Shown here in pieces: positions 1 through 9,107 of a DNA stretch of 64,000 nt. The notes under the pieces were generated by a model that did not search any database, was not told where the DNA came from, and worked only from the letters and a program-made list of their open reading frames with translations. Position numbers and translations under genes: made by a program. Every line of letters starts with the position of its first letter. Within the stretch, counting starts at the first letter, position 1. This stretch comes from Pseudomonadota bacterium (GTDB taxonomy: Bacteria > Pseudomonadota > Alphaproteobacteria > Acetobacterales > Acetobacteraceae), in assembly GCA_021845595.1 (NCBI GenBank), contig JAJZVV010000002.1, positions 62,001 to 126,000 on the forward strand, written 5' to 3'.

Positions 1-360
<360 letters not shown>

Positions 361-1566
361 TCACGGCCAGGGCGTGGCGAAGGCCGCCGGCCCGCCCGGC
401 AGATCGATCGTCGCCGTCGGCGTGAGGGTGCCATCCTGCCAGCGGAAGGCGATCAGCTTATGGTCGCGGAAATTCTGCGCCAGGATCATCCGTCCATCGC
501 GCGAGAAGGCGATGCCCTGGGCCCAGCCGCCGGCGGGTGCTTCGGCCAGGCGTTTCAGACGTCGCCCGGCCTGCGTCGGCGCGCCGGGCTCGGGCGGCTG
601 CACCGCGTAGAGGGTCAGCATGCCCTGATCATGGTAGAAGACGCTGCCGGGCGCCTTGATCGAGCCATTGATCGAAATCACCGCCATCATCGAGCCATCG
701 GGCGAGAATTTCACCGATTCCGGCCCGGACGGCACCGGCACCGTGTCGATGACCCGCGGCGGGGTGGCCTTCATGTCGATCAGACTGACCGTGTCGACAT
801 CGCCATCGCCGCGCCCGACGCTGGTGATCGCGGCGAGATCCCCGGCGGCATCGAGGTCCATGGTGTCAGGGGCGAATCCGGCCGTGAGCGGGCGTGGATC
901 GACGGTGATGGTGGTGCCGGCGATGTGCAGCAGATTGATGGTGTTGTCGCCGGTGCGGCTGACCAGCGCGGTCTTGCCGTCACGGCTGATGATGAGCCCC
1001 TGCGGGATCGACTTGGGGTTGCCGAGATCGACGGTGCCGGCGGGGCTCAGACTGTGGCCGGCGATGGTGAACACGGAGACCGTTCCGGCATTGCGGTTGG
1101 TCACCAGCGCCATGGTGCCGTCCGGCGTGATGCGGACGGCGGTCGCGCCGGTGCCGGCATGCACCGTCTGAACCACGCGGGGCGGCGAGGCGGTGAGATC
1201 GAGCACGCTCACCCGATCATCCGGCGAGGCCCCGTCCGGCGAGGCCGGATCGGCCTTGGTCGAGGCGGTGACGAGGGCGTAGCTGGCGTCGGGGGCGATG
1301 GCGATCGCCATCGGCGGGCCGATGTCGCTGAACGGGACATCGACCGTGGTGACGAGGCGGGGCGGGAACGACGAAACGTCGATCACGGAGACATTGTCGG
1401 GTTTGGCGTTGGGCAGACCGCGCGGTTTGCCGTCGACGACCGTCGTATGGTTGTCGTTGCCCGAGAGCGCGATGTCCGGCGCCGCGGCCCGCGACGTGAG
1501 AGCTGTCCCGGCGAGCAGCGCGATCGCGCAGAGCGTCCGGCCTGCGAGTGCGGATGGGCTTGGCAT
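361..1566 (-). CDS. Secreted YncE-like beta-propeller protein
   Basis: A 401-residue protein opening with a Sec signal peptide (about residues 1-29; hydrophobic CAIALLAGTAL, then SRAAA). The remainder is a WD40/YVTN-type beta-propeller: the segment VSVIDVSSFPPRLVTTV recurs in variant form as VSVLDLTASPPRVVQTV and VSLIDMKATPPRVIDTV, and blade motifs such as IAPDASYALVT, ITPDGTMALVTN and FSPDGSMMAVIS are spaced regularly. Such proteins are usually periplasmic binding or scaffold propellers; no catalytic residues can be assigned. It is a single gene, divergent from the liv operon. Lactonase-family propellers are the nearest alternative. Confidence 0.8.
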   Translation of the reverse strand: MPSPSALAGRTLCAIALLAGTALTSRAAAPDIALSGNDNHTTVVDGKPRGLPNAKPDNVSVIDVSSFPPRLVTTVDVPFSDIGPPMAIAIAPDASYALVTASTKADPASPDGASPDDRVSVLDLTASPPRVVQTVHAGTGATAVRITPDGTMALVTNRNAGTVSVFTIAGHSLSPAGTVDLGNPKSIPQGLIISRDGKTALVSRTGDNTINLLHIAGTTITVDPRPLTAGFAPDTMDLDAAGDLAAITSVGRGDGDVDTVSLIDMKATPPRVIDTVPVPSGPESVKFSPDGSMMAVISINGSIKAPGSVFYHDQGMLTLYAVQPPEPGAPTQAGRRLKRLAEAPAGGWAQGIAFSRDGRMILAQNFRDHKLIAFRWQDGTLTPTATIDLPGGPAAFATPWP

Positions 1567-1829
1567 GTTTTCTCCCCTGGCATTGTGGGGTGAAGAATAG
1601 CGCCGGAGACTGGCGCGGCGGAAGGGCGCGAACGACGTCTGCGGAATTCGCAGGACCGATAAGCGGCTGAGGAATGGCTTGCCCCTCCGGGCCGCTTCGT
1701 CTAATTTCGCGATCTCCGGATCGGGCTCTGTCCCGCCGGCGCGATCGACAACGAAACAATGGGCTGCAAGGGCCCAATCGGGGGGGCGAGCGTGGCAAGC
1801 GCGACCGGGTGCGGCGTGCGGGTGCAGCG

Positions 1830-2624
1830 ATGAGCGGAGTGAGTGGCGTGTTGCTCGAGATCCGCGATGTCGCCATGCGCTTTGGCGGCGTGGTTGCGCT
1901 GGCGGGTGTTTCGTTCGATGTCGGGCGGCGGGAAATCTGCGGCCTGATCGGGCCGAATGGGTCGGGCAAGACGACCCTGTTCAACTGCATCAGCGGCATC
2001 TACCGCAGCACCGCCGGCAGCATCCGCTTCGACGGCCATCTCCTCACCGGCGCCAAGCGCCATCGCATGATCGGCTACGGGATCGGACGGACTTTCCAGA
2101 ATCTGGCACTGTTCCGCACCATGAGCGTGCGCGAGAACATCCTCGTCGGCGCACACCATTTCGGCCGTGCCGGCTTCATCGCCAGCGCGCTGCGCGCGCC
2201 GGGCGCCCGGGCCGAGGAGACCAGCGCGCGGCAGCGGCTGAGCACGGTGCTGGACATGCTGGAGCTCGGCGCGGTCGCCGAGCACCTCGTCGCCAGCCTG
2301 CCATTTGCCACCCAGAAGCGTGTCGAGCTGGCACGGGCCTTGATCAGTTCGCCGCAATTGCTGCTGATGGACGAGCCGGCCGGCGGACTCAACCACAGTG
2401 AAGTCGATCAGCTCGCCGACCTCATCCGCGCCATCCGCGACCGGATGGCGATCAGTATCCTGCTCGTCGAGCATCACATGAACCTCGTGATGCGCGTCTC
2501 GGACCGGGTCGTTGCGCTCGAGTTCGGCAGCAAAATCGCCGATGGCTCGCCTGCCACGGTGCAGTCCGATCCCGAGGTGATCCGGGCCTATCTCGGCGGC
2601 GGCGTGCATGCCCAAGCTGCTTGA
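1830..2624 (+). CDS. livG: Branched-chain amino acid/amide ABC importer, ATPase LivG
   Basis: One of two ATPases of a Liv-type (HAAT family) importer. At 264 residues it has Walker A GPNGSGKTT (41-49) and Walker B LLLMDEPAGGLN. The ABC signature is degenerate (LPFATQKRVELARAL where LPYG-x-Q is usual), a common drift in LivG. The frame is open upstream to 1674, but the ATG at 1830 begins the conserved domain directly and the upstream codons look non-coding. The stop overlaps the livF start by 17 bp, and the order livG-livF-livH-livM-binding protein is one transcription unit. Binding-protein families of this type import leucine-like amino acids, urea or short amides, so the substrate is open. 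Confidence 0.93.
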   Translation: MSGVSGVLLEIRDVAMRFGGVVALAGVSFDVGRREICGLIGPNGSGKTTLFNCISGIYRSTAGSIRFDGHLLTGAKRHRMIGYGIGRTFQNLALFRTMSVRENILVGAHHFGRAGFIASALRAPGARAEETSARQRLSTVLDMLELGAVAEHLVASLPFATQKRVELARALISSPQLLLMDEPAGGLNHSEVDQLADLIRAIRDRMAISILLVEHHMNLVMRVSDRVVALEFGSKIADGSPATVQSDPEVIRAYLGGGVHAQAA

Positions 2625-3318
2625 GGCGATCGGAGTCCACGCCGCCTATGGCGCCAGCAAGGTGCTCCATGGCATCGATTTCATGGTCGAGGAGGGCGGC
2701 GTCACCTGCCTGCTGGGCGCCAACGGTGCCGGCAAGACGACGACGCTGCGGGCGATTTCCGGCATGGTCCGGACCAGCGGCGAGATTCACTTCGCCGGCG
2801 CGCGCATCGACGGCCGCGCTACCGAGGACATCGCGCGCGCCGGCATCGCCCATGTGCCGGACGGCCGCGGCACCTTCATGGAACTCACGGTGGAGGAGAA
2901 TCTCCGTCTCGGTGCCTATACGCGCCCCGATCGCGCCTTCCGCGACGACCTCGCGCACGTGTTCGACTATTTCCCGCGTTTGCAGCAACGGCTGCATCAG
3001 CAGGCCGGCACACTCTCGGGCGGCGAGCAGCAGATGCTCGCGATCGGACGCGCGCTTCTGCTGCGGCCGCGGCTGCTGCTGCTCGATGAACCATCCTTCG
3101 GGCTCGCGCCGCTGATCGTCGAGGAGGTTTTCGACATCCTGCACCGCATCAACCGCGAGCAGCGCATGAGCATCCTGGTCGTGGAACAGAACGCTAATCT
3201 CGCGCTCGCCATTTCCGAGCGCGCCTATCTCCTGGAGACGGGACGCATGGTGATGGCCGGCAGTGCGGCGGACCTGGCCTCGAACGAGGCCGTCCGCCGC
3301 TCCTATCTCGGGTTCTGA
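2608..3318 (+). CDS. livF: Branched-chain amino acid/amide ABC importer, ATPase LivF
   Basis: The second ATPase of the importer, 236 residues, a usual LivF length. Walker A is GANGAGKTT (37-45), the signature LSGGEQQMLAIGRAL lies near 136 and Walker B LLLLDEPSFGLAP near 155-165. The ATG at 2608 lies inside the livG end and is in frame with the conserved LEAIGVHAAYG opening. It pairs with LivG to drive LivHM, and its stop is 5 bp before livH. Confidence 0.95.
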   Translation: MPKLLEAIGVHAAYGASKVLHGIDFMVEEGGVTCLLGANGAGKTTTLRAISGMVRTSGEIHFAGARIDGRATEDIARAGIAHVPDGRGTFMELTVEENLRLGAYTRPDRAFRDDLAHVFDYFPRLQQRLHQQAGTLSGGEQQMLAIGRALLLRPRLLLLDEPSFGLAPLIVEEVFDILHRINREQRMSILVVEQNANLALAISERAYLLETGRMVMAGSAADLASNEAVRRSYLGF

Positions 3319-3323
3319 GCGCG

Positions 3324-4196
3324 ATGATCGGGCTGCTCCACCAGATCCTCTCCGGCCTCGTCACCGGCGGTATCTACGCCTCCGTGGCGCTGGCGCTGGT
3401 GATGATCTACCAGTCCACGCACCACGTGAATTTCGCCCAGGGCGAAATGGCGACGTTCTCGACCTACATCGCGCTGGCGCTGATCGAGGCCGGCCTGCCG
3501 TACTGGGGCGCGTTCCTGGCCACGGTGATGATCTCGTTCGTGATGGGCGCGGTGATCCAGATCGTCCTGATGCGGCCGATGGCGAACGCGCCGGTACTGT
3601 CCTCCGTCGGCGTGTTCATCGGTCTGCTGCTCGTGTTCAACAGCATAACGGGCTGGATCTTCTCCTATACGATCAAGAGCTTCCCCTCTCCGTTTGAGGC
3701 CAGCCGGCCGCTCCTGGGTGGCTTCCTGTCGCCACACGAACTGGGCGCGACGGTCGTGACGCTGGCGGTGCTGGTCGCCGTCTATCTGTTTTTCCGCCAC
3801 ACCAAGCTCGGGCTGGCCATGCGTGCGGCGGCGTTCAATCCGGTCTCCTCGCGCCTGGTTGGCATCCGCGTCGGGCACATGCTCGCGCTGGGCTGGGGGC
3901 TGGCAGCCGCACTCGGCGCGGTCGCGGGCATGATGATCGCGCCGGTCGTGTTTCTCGATCCCAACATGATGGCCGGCATCCTGCTCTATGCCTTCGCCGG
4001 CGCGTTGCTGGGCGGCATCGACAATCCAGCCGGCGCGGTGATCGGCGGCTTCGCCGTGGGCGTGATCGAGAATCTCGGTGGCGCCTATGTCGTCGGCACG
4101 GAATTGAAGCTCTCGCTGGCGCTGTTCACCATCGTCGCGGTCCTTGTGTTCCGGCCCAACGGCCTGTTCGGCCGCGTCCTCGTGACGAGGGTCTAG
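3324..4196 (+). CDS. livH: Branched-chain amino acid/amide ABC importer, permease LivH
   Basis: Inner-membrane permease of 290 residues, almost entirely hydrophobic helices (about eight). It opens with QILSGLVTGGIYASVALALVMIY and carries NFAQGEMATFSTY, the LivH hallmark, and near the C-terminus AFAGALLGGIDNPAGAVIGG, the cytoplasmic loop that contacts the ATPases. It lies between livF and livM with gaps of 5 and 3 bp. Confidence 0.95.
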   Translation: MIGLLHQILSGLVTGGIYASVALALVMIYQSTHHVNFAQGEMATFSTYIALALIEAGLPYWGAFLATVMISFVMGAVIQIVLMRPMANAPVLSSVGVFIGLLLVFNSITGWIFSYTIKSFPSPFEASRPLLGGFLSPHELGATVVTLAVLVAVYLFFRHTKLGLAMRAAAFNPVSSRLVGIRVGHMLALGWGLAAALGAVAGMMIAPVVFLDPNMMAGILLYAFAGALLGGIDNPAGAVIGGFAVGVIENLGGAYVVGTELKLSLALFTIVAVLVFRPNGLFGRVLVTRV

Positions 4197-4199
4197 ACG

Positions 4200-5201
4200 A
4201 TGGCCGGCACGCGCATGCTCGCGATCATGGCAGGACTGGCCTGCGCCGTCGCCATCGCCTTCGCGCTCAGCGGCTATCATCTGTTCCAGCTGACGATGGT
4301 GGTGACGTACGCCATCGCCATTCTCGGGCTCAACATCGTCACCGGCTACAACGGCCAGATCTCGCTCGGCCACGGCGCGTTCTACGCCATCGGCGCCTAT
4401 GTGACGGCGATCTTGATGAGCAACTACGATGTTCCCTACTGGGCGACGCTGCCCGTCTCGGCGCTGATCTGCGCCGCGTTCGGCTTCGCCTTCGGCCTGC
4501 CGGCGCTGCGGCTGGGCGGCCTTTATCTCGCGCTCACCACGTTCGCTCTCGCCGTCGCGCTGCCGCAACTGCTGAAATATCCGGCGCTCGAGCCATGGAC
4601 CGGCGGCGTGCAGGGGATCGTCATCAGCAAGCCGGAGGCACCCCTTGGTCTAAGGCTTTCGGGCGACCAGTGGCTCTATCTGTTCACACTGGCGGTCGGC
4701 GCGGTGATGTTCCTGCTCGCGGCGAATCTGCTCTCCGGGCGGATCGGGCGGGCGATCCGCGCGGTGCGCGACAACCCGATCGCCGCCGAGGCCATGGGTG
4801 TCGATCTCGCGCTGCTGAAGACGCGGGCGTTTGCCGTCAGCGCGCTCTACACCGGGGTCGCCGGCTCGCTCGGAGCGATCGCGGTTCAGTTCGTCGCTCC
4901 GGACAGTTTCTCGGTGTTCCTGTCGATCACGCTGTTCGTCGGCCTGGTCGTGGGCGGCGTCGCCTCGATCAGCGGCGCGATCTTCGGCGCGGCGTTCATC
5001 GTCTTCGTGCCGAACCTCGCCGAACAGGTTTCGAAGGCCGCGGCCGGTGCGGTTTATGGCGTGATCCTCATCGGCTTCCTCTATTTCATCCCCTCGGGCT
5101 TCGCCGGCATGGCGCGGCGCATTCTGCAGCGGATGATACCCCAACGCCCGGCGATGCTCGTCCGCACCGAGGTCGGCGTGCGGGAGAACGGCCACGCCTG
5201 A
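4200..5201 (+). CDS. livM: Branched-chain amino acid/amide ABC importer, permease LivM
   Basis: The partner permease of LivH, 333 residues. It has the LivM motif GYNGQISLGHGAFYAIGAY near residue 50, the ATPase-coupling loop GRAIRAVRDNPIAAEAMG near 180-200, and the distal GLVVGGVASISGAIFGAAF. The ATG at 4200 is 3 bp after the livH stop. A basic C-terminal tail follows the last helix. Confidence 0.95.
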   Translation: MAGTRMLAIMAGLACAVAIAFALSGYHLFQLTMVVTYAIAILGLNIVTGYNGQISLGHGAFYAIGAYVTAILMSNYDVPYWATLPVSALICAAFGFAFGLPALRLGGLYLALTTFALAVALPQLLKYPALEPWTGGVQGIVISKPEAPLGLRLSGDQWLYLFTLAVGAVMFLLAANLLSGRIGRAIRAVRDNPIAAEAMGVDLALLKTRAFAVSALYTGVAGSLGAIAVQFVAPDSFSVFLSITLFVGLVVGGVASISGAIFGAAFIVFVPNLAEQVSKAAAGAVYGVILIGFLYFIPSGFAGMARRILQRMIPQRPAMLVRTEVGVRENGHA

Positions 5202-5237
5202 GTGGGGCGCAAACACGCAGAACAAGGAGAAGCGGAC

Positions 5238-6461
5238 ATGAATGCGAGATCTCGACGCCGCCCGGTCGTCCTCATGGCGGCGGCACTGCTGTTCGCCGGG
5301 CCTTCCGGCGTGGCGGTCGCGGAGGACATGCCCGGCGTGACCGCCACCTCGATCAAGATCGGCCAGACCGAAGCCTATAGCGGCAACGCGTCGGCCTATG
5401 GCGCGATCGGGCGCACGCTCACGGCGCTGTTCAAGAGCGTCAACGAGGCGGGCGGCGTGAACGGCCGCAAGATCGATTTCATCTCCGTCGATGACGGCTA
5501 CATTCCACCGCGCACCGTCGAGCAGACGCGGCGGCTCGTCGAGGAGGAAGGCGTCTCCTTCATGTTCAATGCGCTCGGCACGCCGACGAACACGGCAGTG
5601 CAGAAATACCTCAACATGAAGAAGGTGCCGCAGCTCTTCGTCGCCACCGGCGCCGATAAATGGGGCGACTACCAGCGCTATCCCTGGACCATCGGCTACC
5701 AGCCGAGCTATCGCACCGAGGCGCAGGTCTATGCCAAATATATTCTCAAGACCGCAAAAGCACCCAAGATCGCCATCCTTTTCCAGAACGACGACTTCGG
5801 CAAGGACTACGTCCTCGGCATCAAGGACGTGCTCGGCAGCCAGTATGACACGCTGGTCGTGAAGGCGGTCTCCTACGAGAGCACCGATCCGACCATCGAT
5901 TCGCAGATCGTTACCCTCCAATCCTCCGGCGCCGATACGCTGGTGATCGCGGCAATTCCCAAGATGGCGGCGCAGGCGATCCGGAAGGTCTACGATATCG
6001 GCTGGCACCCGCTGGAATTCGTTTCCGACGTCTCGGTCTCCGTCGGCGCGGTGATCAAGCCGGCCGGCGTTGAGAAGGCCGTCGGCCTGATCACCGGGCT
6101 GTATGGCAAGGATGCCACCGATCCGGCCTGGGCCAATGACCCCGGCATGAACGAATGGCGCGCCTTCATGAAGGCGAACATGCCCGACGCCGATCTCACC
6201 GATGCGAACTACGTCTATGGCTACGGCGTCGGCCTCACCCTGCTCCAGGTCCTGAAGCAGTGCGGCAACGACCTGTCGCGCGCCAATATCATGAAGCAGG
6301 CCACGAACCTGAAGGATCTGGAAATCCCGACTTTGCTGCCCGGCATCAAGGTCAACACCAGCCCGACCAACTACCACCCGATCCGCCAGCTTCAGCTCGC
6401 GCGCTGGAATGGCAAGACGTGGGAGCGGTTCGGCGAGGTGATTTCCGGCGCCGGCTCGTGA
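5238..6461 (+). CDS. Liv-type ABC importer, periplasmic substrate-binding protein
   Basis: A 407-residue periplasmic binding protein (peripla_BP_6/ANF-receptor fold) of the Liv importer. The ATG at 5238 follows AAGGAGAAG and begins a Sec signal peptide (basic NARSRRRP, hydrophobic core, cleavage near AVA-ED at residue 28). The mature part starts with GVTATSIKIGQTEAYSG and contains NEAGGVNGRKIDFISVDDGY, both typical of the family. This receptor decides the substrate; family members bind branched-chain amino acids, urea, amides or aromatic acids, and nothing here settles which. It is the last gene of the operon. Confidence 0.92.
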   Translation: MNARSRRRPVVLMAAALLFAGPSGVAVAEDMPGVTATSIKIGQTEAYSGNASAYGAIGRTLTALFKSVNEAGGVNGRKIDFISVDDGYIPPRTVEQTRRLVEEEGVSFMFNALGTPTNTAVQKYLNMKKVPQLFVATGADKWGDYQRYPWTIGYQPSYRTEAQVYAKYILKTAKAPKIAILFQNDDFGKDYVLGIKDVLGSQYDTLVVKAVSYESTDPTIDSQIVTLQSSGADTLVIAAIPKMAAQAIRKVYDIGWHPLEFVSDVSVSVGAVIKPAGVEKAVGLITGLYGKDATDPAWANDPGMNEWRAFMKANMPDADLTDANYVYGYGVGLTLLQVLKQCGNDLSRANIMKQATNLKDLEIPTLLPGIKVNTSPTNYHPIRQLQLARWNGKTWERFGEVISGAGS

Positions 6462-6467
6462 GCGACG

Positions 6468-6499
6468 GCCGCCCCGCCGCCGGCTACCGGTGGGGCGGC
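6468..6499 (+). terminator. Possible terminator hairpin after the liv operon
   Basis: GCCGCCCC (6468-6475) pairs with GGGGCGGC (6492-6499), and a smaller CCGG-CCGG pairing lies inside the loop. It starts 7 nt after the stop of the binding-protein gene. No T-run follows, so it may be Rho-assisted or only a 3' stabilising stem. Confidence 0.35.
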
Positions 6500-6520
6500 G
6501 TAATTACCGCTTCGCAATCG

Positions 6521-6526
6521 TATAAT
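6521..6526 (+). promoter_or_regulatory. Possible -10 box upstream of cysH
   Basis: A consensus TATAAT lies in an AT-rich island of about 40 bp, unusual in this GC-rich DNA, 129 bp before the cysH start. No convincing -35 was found at the right spacing. The leader between it and cysH would be about 120 nt, long enough to hold control elements; I recognise no known riboswitch there. Confidence 0.3.
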
Positions 6527-6654
6527 AATGCGGCATGCGCATCTATCATCCGTCCACGTAGGAGAATTCACCTTTACGACCCCGCCAAGTGGTGGAATAA
6601 TCCGGTAAGGGCTCCGATATACGATCGGCCGACGCCGCCAAGGGTTGTGAAGAG

Positions 6655-7395
6655 ATGGACCTTTCGATCGCCGAGCTGCCGCAAGCGCCGCTTGCCCTCA
6701 CCTCCGGCCCGGATGCCGCGCTCAGCGCGGCCGAAGCCGAGGGCTTGGACCTGCTGCGGCGCGCGATCACCGCCGAGTTCCGCGGCCGTATCGCCGTCGT
6801 GTCCTCCTTCGGGGCGGAATCGGCGCTGCTGCTGGCGCTGGTCGCCGAGATCGACCCCGCAACGCCGGTGCTGTTTCTCGATACCGGACAGCATTTTCCC
6901 GAAACCCTGGCCTATCGCCACGATCTGGCCCGCCATCTGGGCCTGACCGACATCCGCGATGTCGCCCCCGCCCGCGCCGACACCGAGCGGCACGATCCGG
7001 ACTCCTGGCTCTGGCACTTCGACCCGGACGCGTGCTGCGCGTTGCGCAAGGTCGAGCCGCTGAACGTGGCGCTGGCCTCGTTCGATGCCTGGATCACCGG
7101 ACGCAAACGCCACCAGAGTCCGACCCGCGCGGCGCTGCCGCTGGTCGAACGGCTGGGCGGAAAGGTCAAGATCAACCCGCTCGCCGCCTGGAGCCCGGCC
7201 CGCATCGAGGCGGAATTCGCCGCTCGGGACCTGCCAGCGCACACGCTGACCGCGCACGGCTTCGCCTCCATCGGCTGCGCCCCCTGCACGCGGGCGACAC
7301 GGGCCGGCGAGGATCCGCGCGCCGGCCGCTGGGCCGGCCGCGGCAAGGTGGAATGCGGCATCCACGGGGTCACCGCGGAGGGAGACGTGCCATGA
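6655..7395 (+). CDS. cysH: Assimilatory adenylyl-sulfate (APS/PAPS) reductase
   Basis: Thioredoxin-dependent reduction of activated sulfate to sulfite in cysteine synthesis. The 246 residues show SSFGAESALLLALV (nucleotide-binding loop), LFLDTGQHFPET, Cys127-Cys128, Cys208-x-x-Cys211 and the C-terminal ECGIHG with Cys234. The CC...CxxC pattern ligates a [4Fe-4S] cluster, which marks the APS-reductase type common in Alphaproteobacteria; Cys234 is the catalytic thiol. The gene overlaps cysI by 4 bp (ATGA). No sulfate-activation genes lie in the window. Confidence 0.93.
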   Translation: MDLSIAELPQAPLALTSGPDAALSAAEAEGLDLLRRAITAEFRGRIAVVSSFGAESALLLALVAEIDPATPVLFLDTGQHFPETLAYRHDLARHLGLTDIRDVAPARADTERHDPDSWLWHFDPDACCALRKVEPLNVALASFDAWITGRKRHQSPTRAALPLVERLGGKVKINPLAAWSPARIEAEFAARDLPAHTLTAHGFASIGCAPCTRATRAGEDPRAGRWAGRGKVECGIHGVTAEGDVP

Positions 7396-9107
7396 CGGAG
7401 ACCATCCCGCCGACGGCCAAGCCGAGCGGAGTGGAGCGGTTGAAGCTGGCCAGCCGCGGCCTGCGCGGCGACCTCGCGGAGCAGTTTGCCGCCGGCGGCA
7501 CGCAGGTGACCGAGGACGGGTACAACCTTCTGAAATTCCACGGCACCTACGAGCAGCACGATCGCGACAGCGCGACCGAGCGCAAGCAACAGGGGCTGGA
7601 AAAGGCCTATTCCTTCATGGTCCGCGTGCGCATTCCTGGCGGCGCGCTGACGGCTGCACAGTATCTGGCGCTGGACGCGCTCGCCGATCGCTACGCCAAT
7701 GCCACGCTGCGCGTCACCACGCGCCAGGCGATCCAGTTCCACGGCGTGCTGAAGGGCGATCTCCGCGCCCATATCGCCGCCATCAACCACGCGCTGCTGA
7801 CCACGCAATGCGCCTGCGGCGACGTGGTGCGCAACGTCATCACCTCGCCGGCGCCGCGGCGTACCCCCCGCCATCAGCGCCTGCTCGCCGACGCGCAGGC
7901 GCTCTCGACCGCTCTTCTGCCGGCGAGCCGTGCCTATCACGAATTGTTCCTCGATGCGGCGGCCCAGGCCGACCTCGGCACGGAGGCGGAACCGGAGCCG
8001 CTCTACGGGCCGGCCTATCTGCCGCGGAAGTTCAAGATCGCCCTCGGCCTGCCCGAGGACAACACCGCCGACGTGCTGGCCAACGATTTTGCGGCGATCG
8101 CCCTCTACGAGGCCAACCGGCTCGTCGGCTACAACATCGCCGTCGGTGGCGGGCTGGGCATGACGCACAACAAGGCGGCGACCTACCCGCGCCTGGCGTC
8201 GCTGGTCGGCTTCGTCGGCCCCGACCAGCTCATCGCGGCGGCCCAGGCCGCGATCGCGCTGCATCGCGACCATGGCAACCGCGCGGACCGGCGGCGCGCC
8301 CGGCTGAAATATGTCGTCGAGGATAACGGCGTCGAGTGGGTGCGCGCGCGGCTGTCCGAGCACCTCGGCTTCGCGCTGGCTCCGCCGCGGCTGATGCCGC
8401 ATCTGGCCATGCCAGAACTGCTCGGCTGGCACAGGCAGGGCGACGGGCTGTTCTGGCTCGGCGTGCCGCTGCCCTCCGGCCGCATCGCCGATACCGACGA
8501 GGCCAAGCTGCGCACGGCGCTGCGCATCATCGTCGAACGCTTCGGCGCTGACCCGGTGCTGACCCCTCAGCAGGACCTGCTGCTGAGCAACGTCGCCGCC
8601 GACGCGCGGGACGACATCGAGGCGATCCTGCGCGCCCATGGCGTTACTCTCGCCGAGCAGATGACGCCGCTGGCGCGCTGGGCGCTGGCCTGCCCGGCGC
8701 TGCCCACTTGCGGCCTGGCGCTGACCGAGGCCGAGCGGGTGCGCGCGCCGATGGTCGCGTCGATCGACGCCGCGCTGGCCCGGCACGGCCTCGGCGAGGA
8801 ACGGATCAGCCTGCGCATCACCGGCTGCCCCAATGGCTGCGCCCGGCCCTATGCCGGCGATATCGGCATCGTCGGCCGGATGCCGGGCTTCTACGCGCTC
8901 TATGTCGGGGGCGATTTCGAGGGCACGGTGCTGTCCTTCAAGCTGCTCGACAAGGTCGCGGAGGACCAGATCGCGGCGACGCTGGAGCCGCTGTTCGCCG
9001 CCTTCGCCGGCCAGCGCCTCGATGGCGAGGCGTTCGGCCCATTCTGCCGCCGCCTCGGCGCCGAGCGCCTGCTCGACGAGATCTCCGCCAAGCGGCAGGC
9101 GGCCTGA
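7392..9107 (+). CDS. cysI: Sulfite reductase hemoprotein (siroheme/[4Fe-4S])
   Basis: Six-electron reduction of sulfite to sulfide. The 571-residue protein has CACGDVVRNVITSPAP (siroheme pocket) and the four cluster cysteines Cys434, Cys440 (CPALPTCGLAL), Cys479 and Cys483 (TGCPNGCARPY); these are the same positions as in E. coli CysI as I remember them. The ATG at 7392 overlaps the cysH stop; the frame is open further upstream only inside cysH. No CysJ flavoprotein is nearby, so the electron donor may be ferredoxin or a distant CysJ. A ferredoxin-nitrite reductase is possible but less likely given the cysH/cysG neighbours. Confidence 0.92.
   Translation: MTETIPPTAKPSGVERLKLASRGLRGDLAEQFAAGGTQVTEDGYNLLKFHGTYEQHDRDSATERKQQGLEKAYSFMVRVRIPGGALTAAQYLALDALADRYANATLRVTTRQAIQFHGVLKGDLRAHIAAINHALLTTQCACGDVVRNVITSPAPRRTPRHQRLLADAQALSTALLPASRAYHELFLDAAAQADLGTEAEPEPLYGPAYLPRKFKIALGLPEDNTADVLANDFAAIALYEANRLVGYNIAVGGGLGMTHNKAATYPRLASLVGFVGPDQLIAAAQAAIALHRDHGNRADRRRARLKYVVEDNGVEWVRARLSEHLGFALAPPRLMPHLAMPELLGWHRQGDGLFWLGVPLPSGRIADTDEAKLRTALRIIVERFGADPVLTPQQDLLLSNVAADARDDIEAILRAHGVTLAEQMTPLARWALACPALPTCGLALTEAERVRAPMVASIDAALARHGLGEERISLRITGCPNGCARPYAGDIGIVGRMPGFYALYVGGDFEGTVLSFKLLDKVAEDQIAATLEPLFAAFAGQRLDGEAFGPFCRRLGAERLLDEISAKRQAA

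Noticed and set aside
6527-6654. Riboswitch (SAM or other) upstream of cysH
   Set aside because: The leader is long and AT-richer, but I could not match it to a known fold or conserved core by eye.
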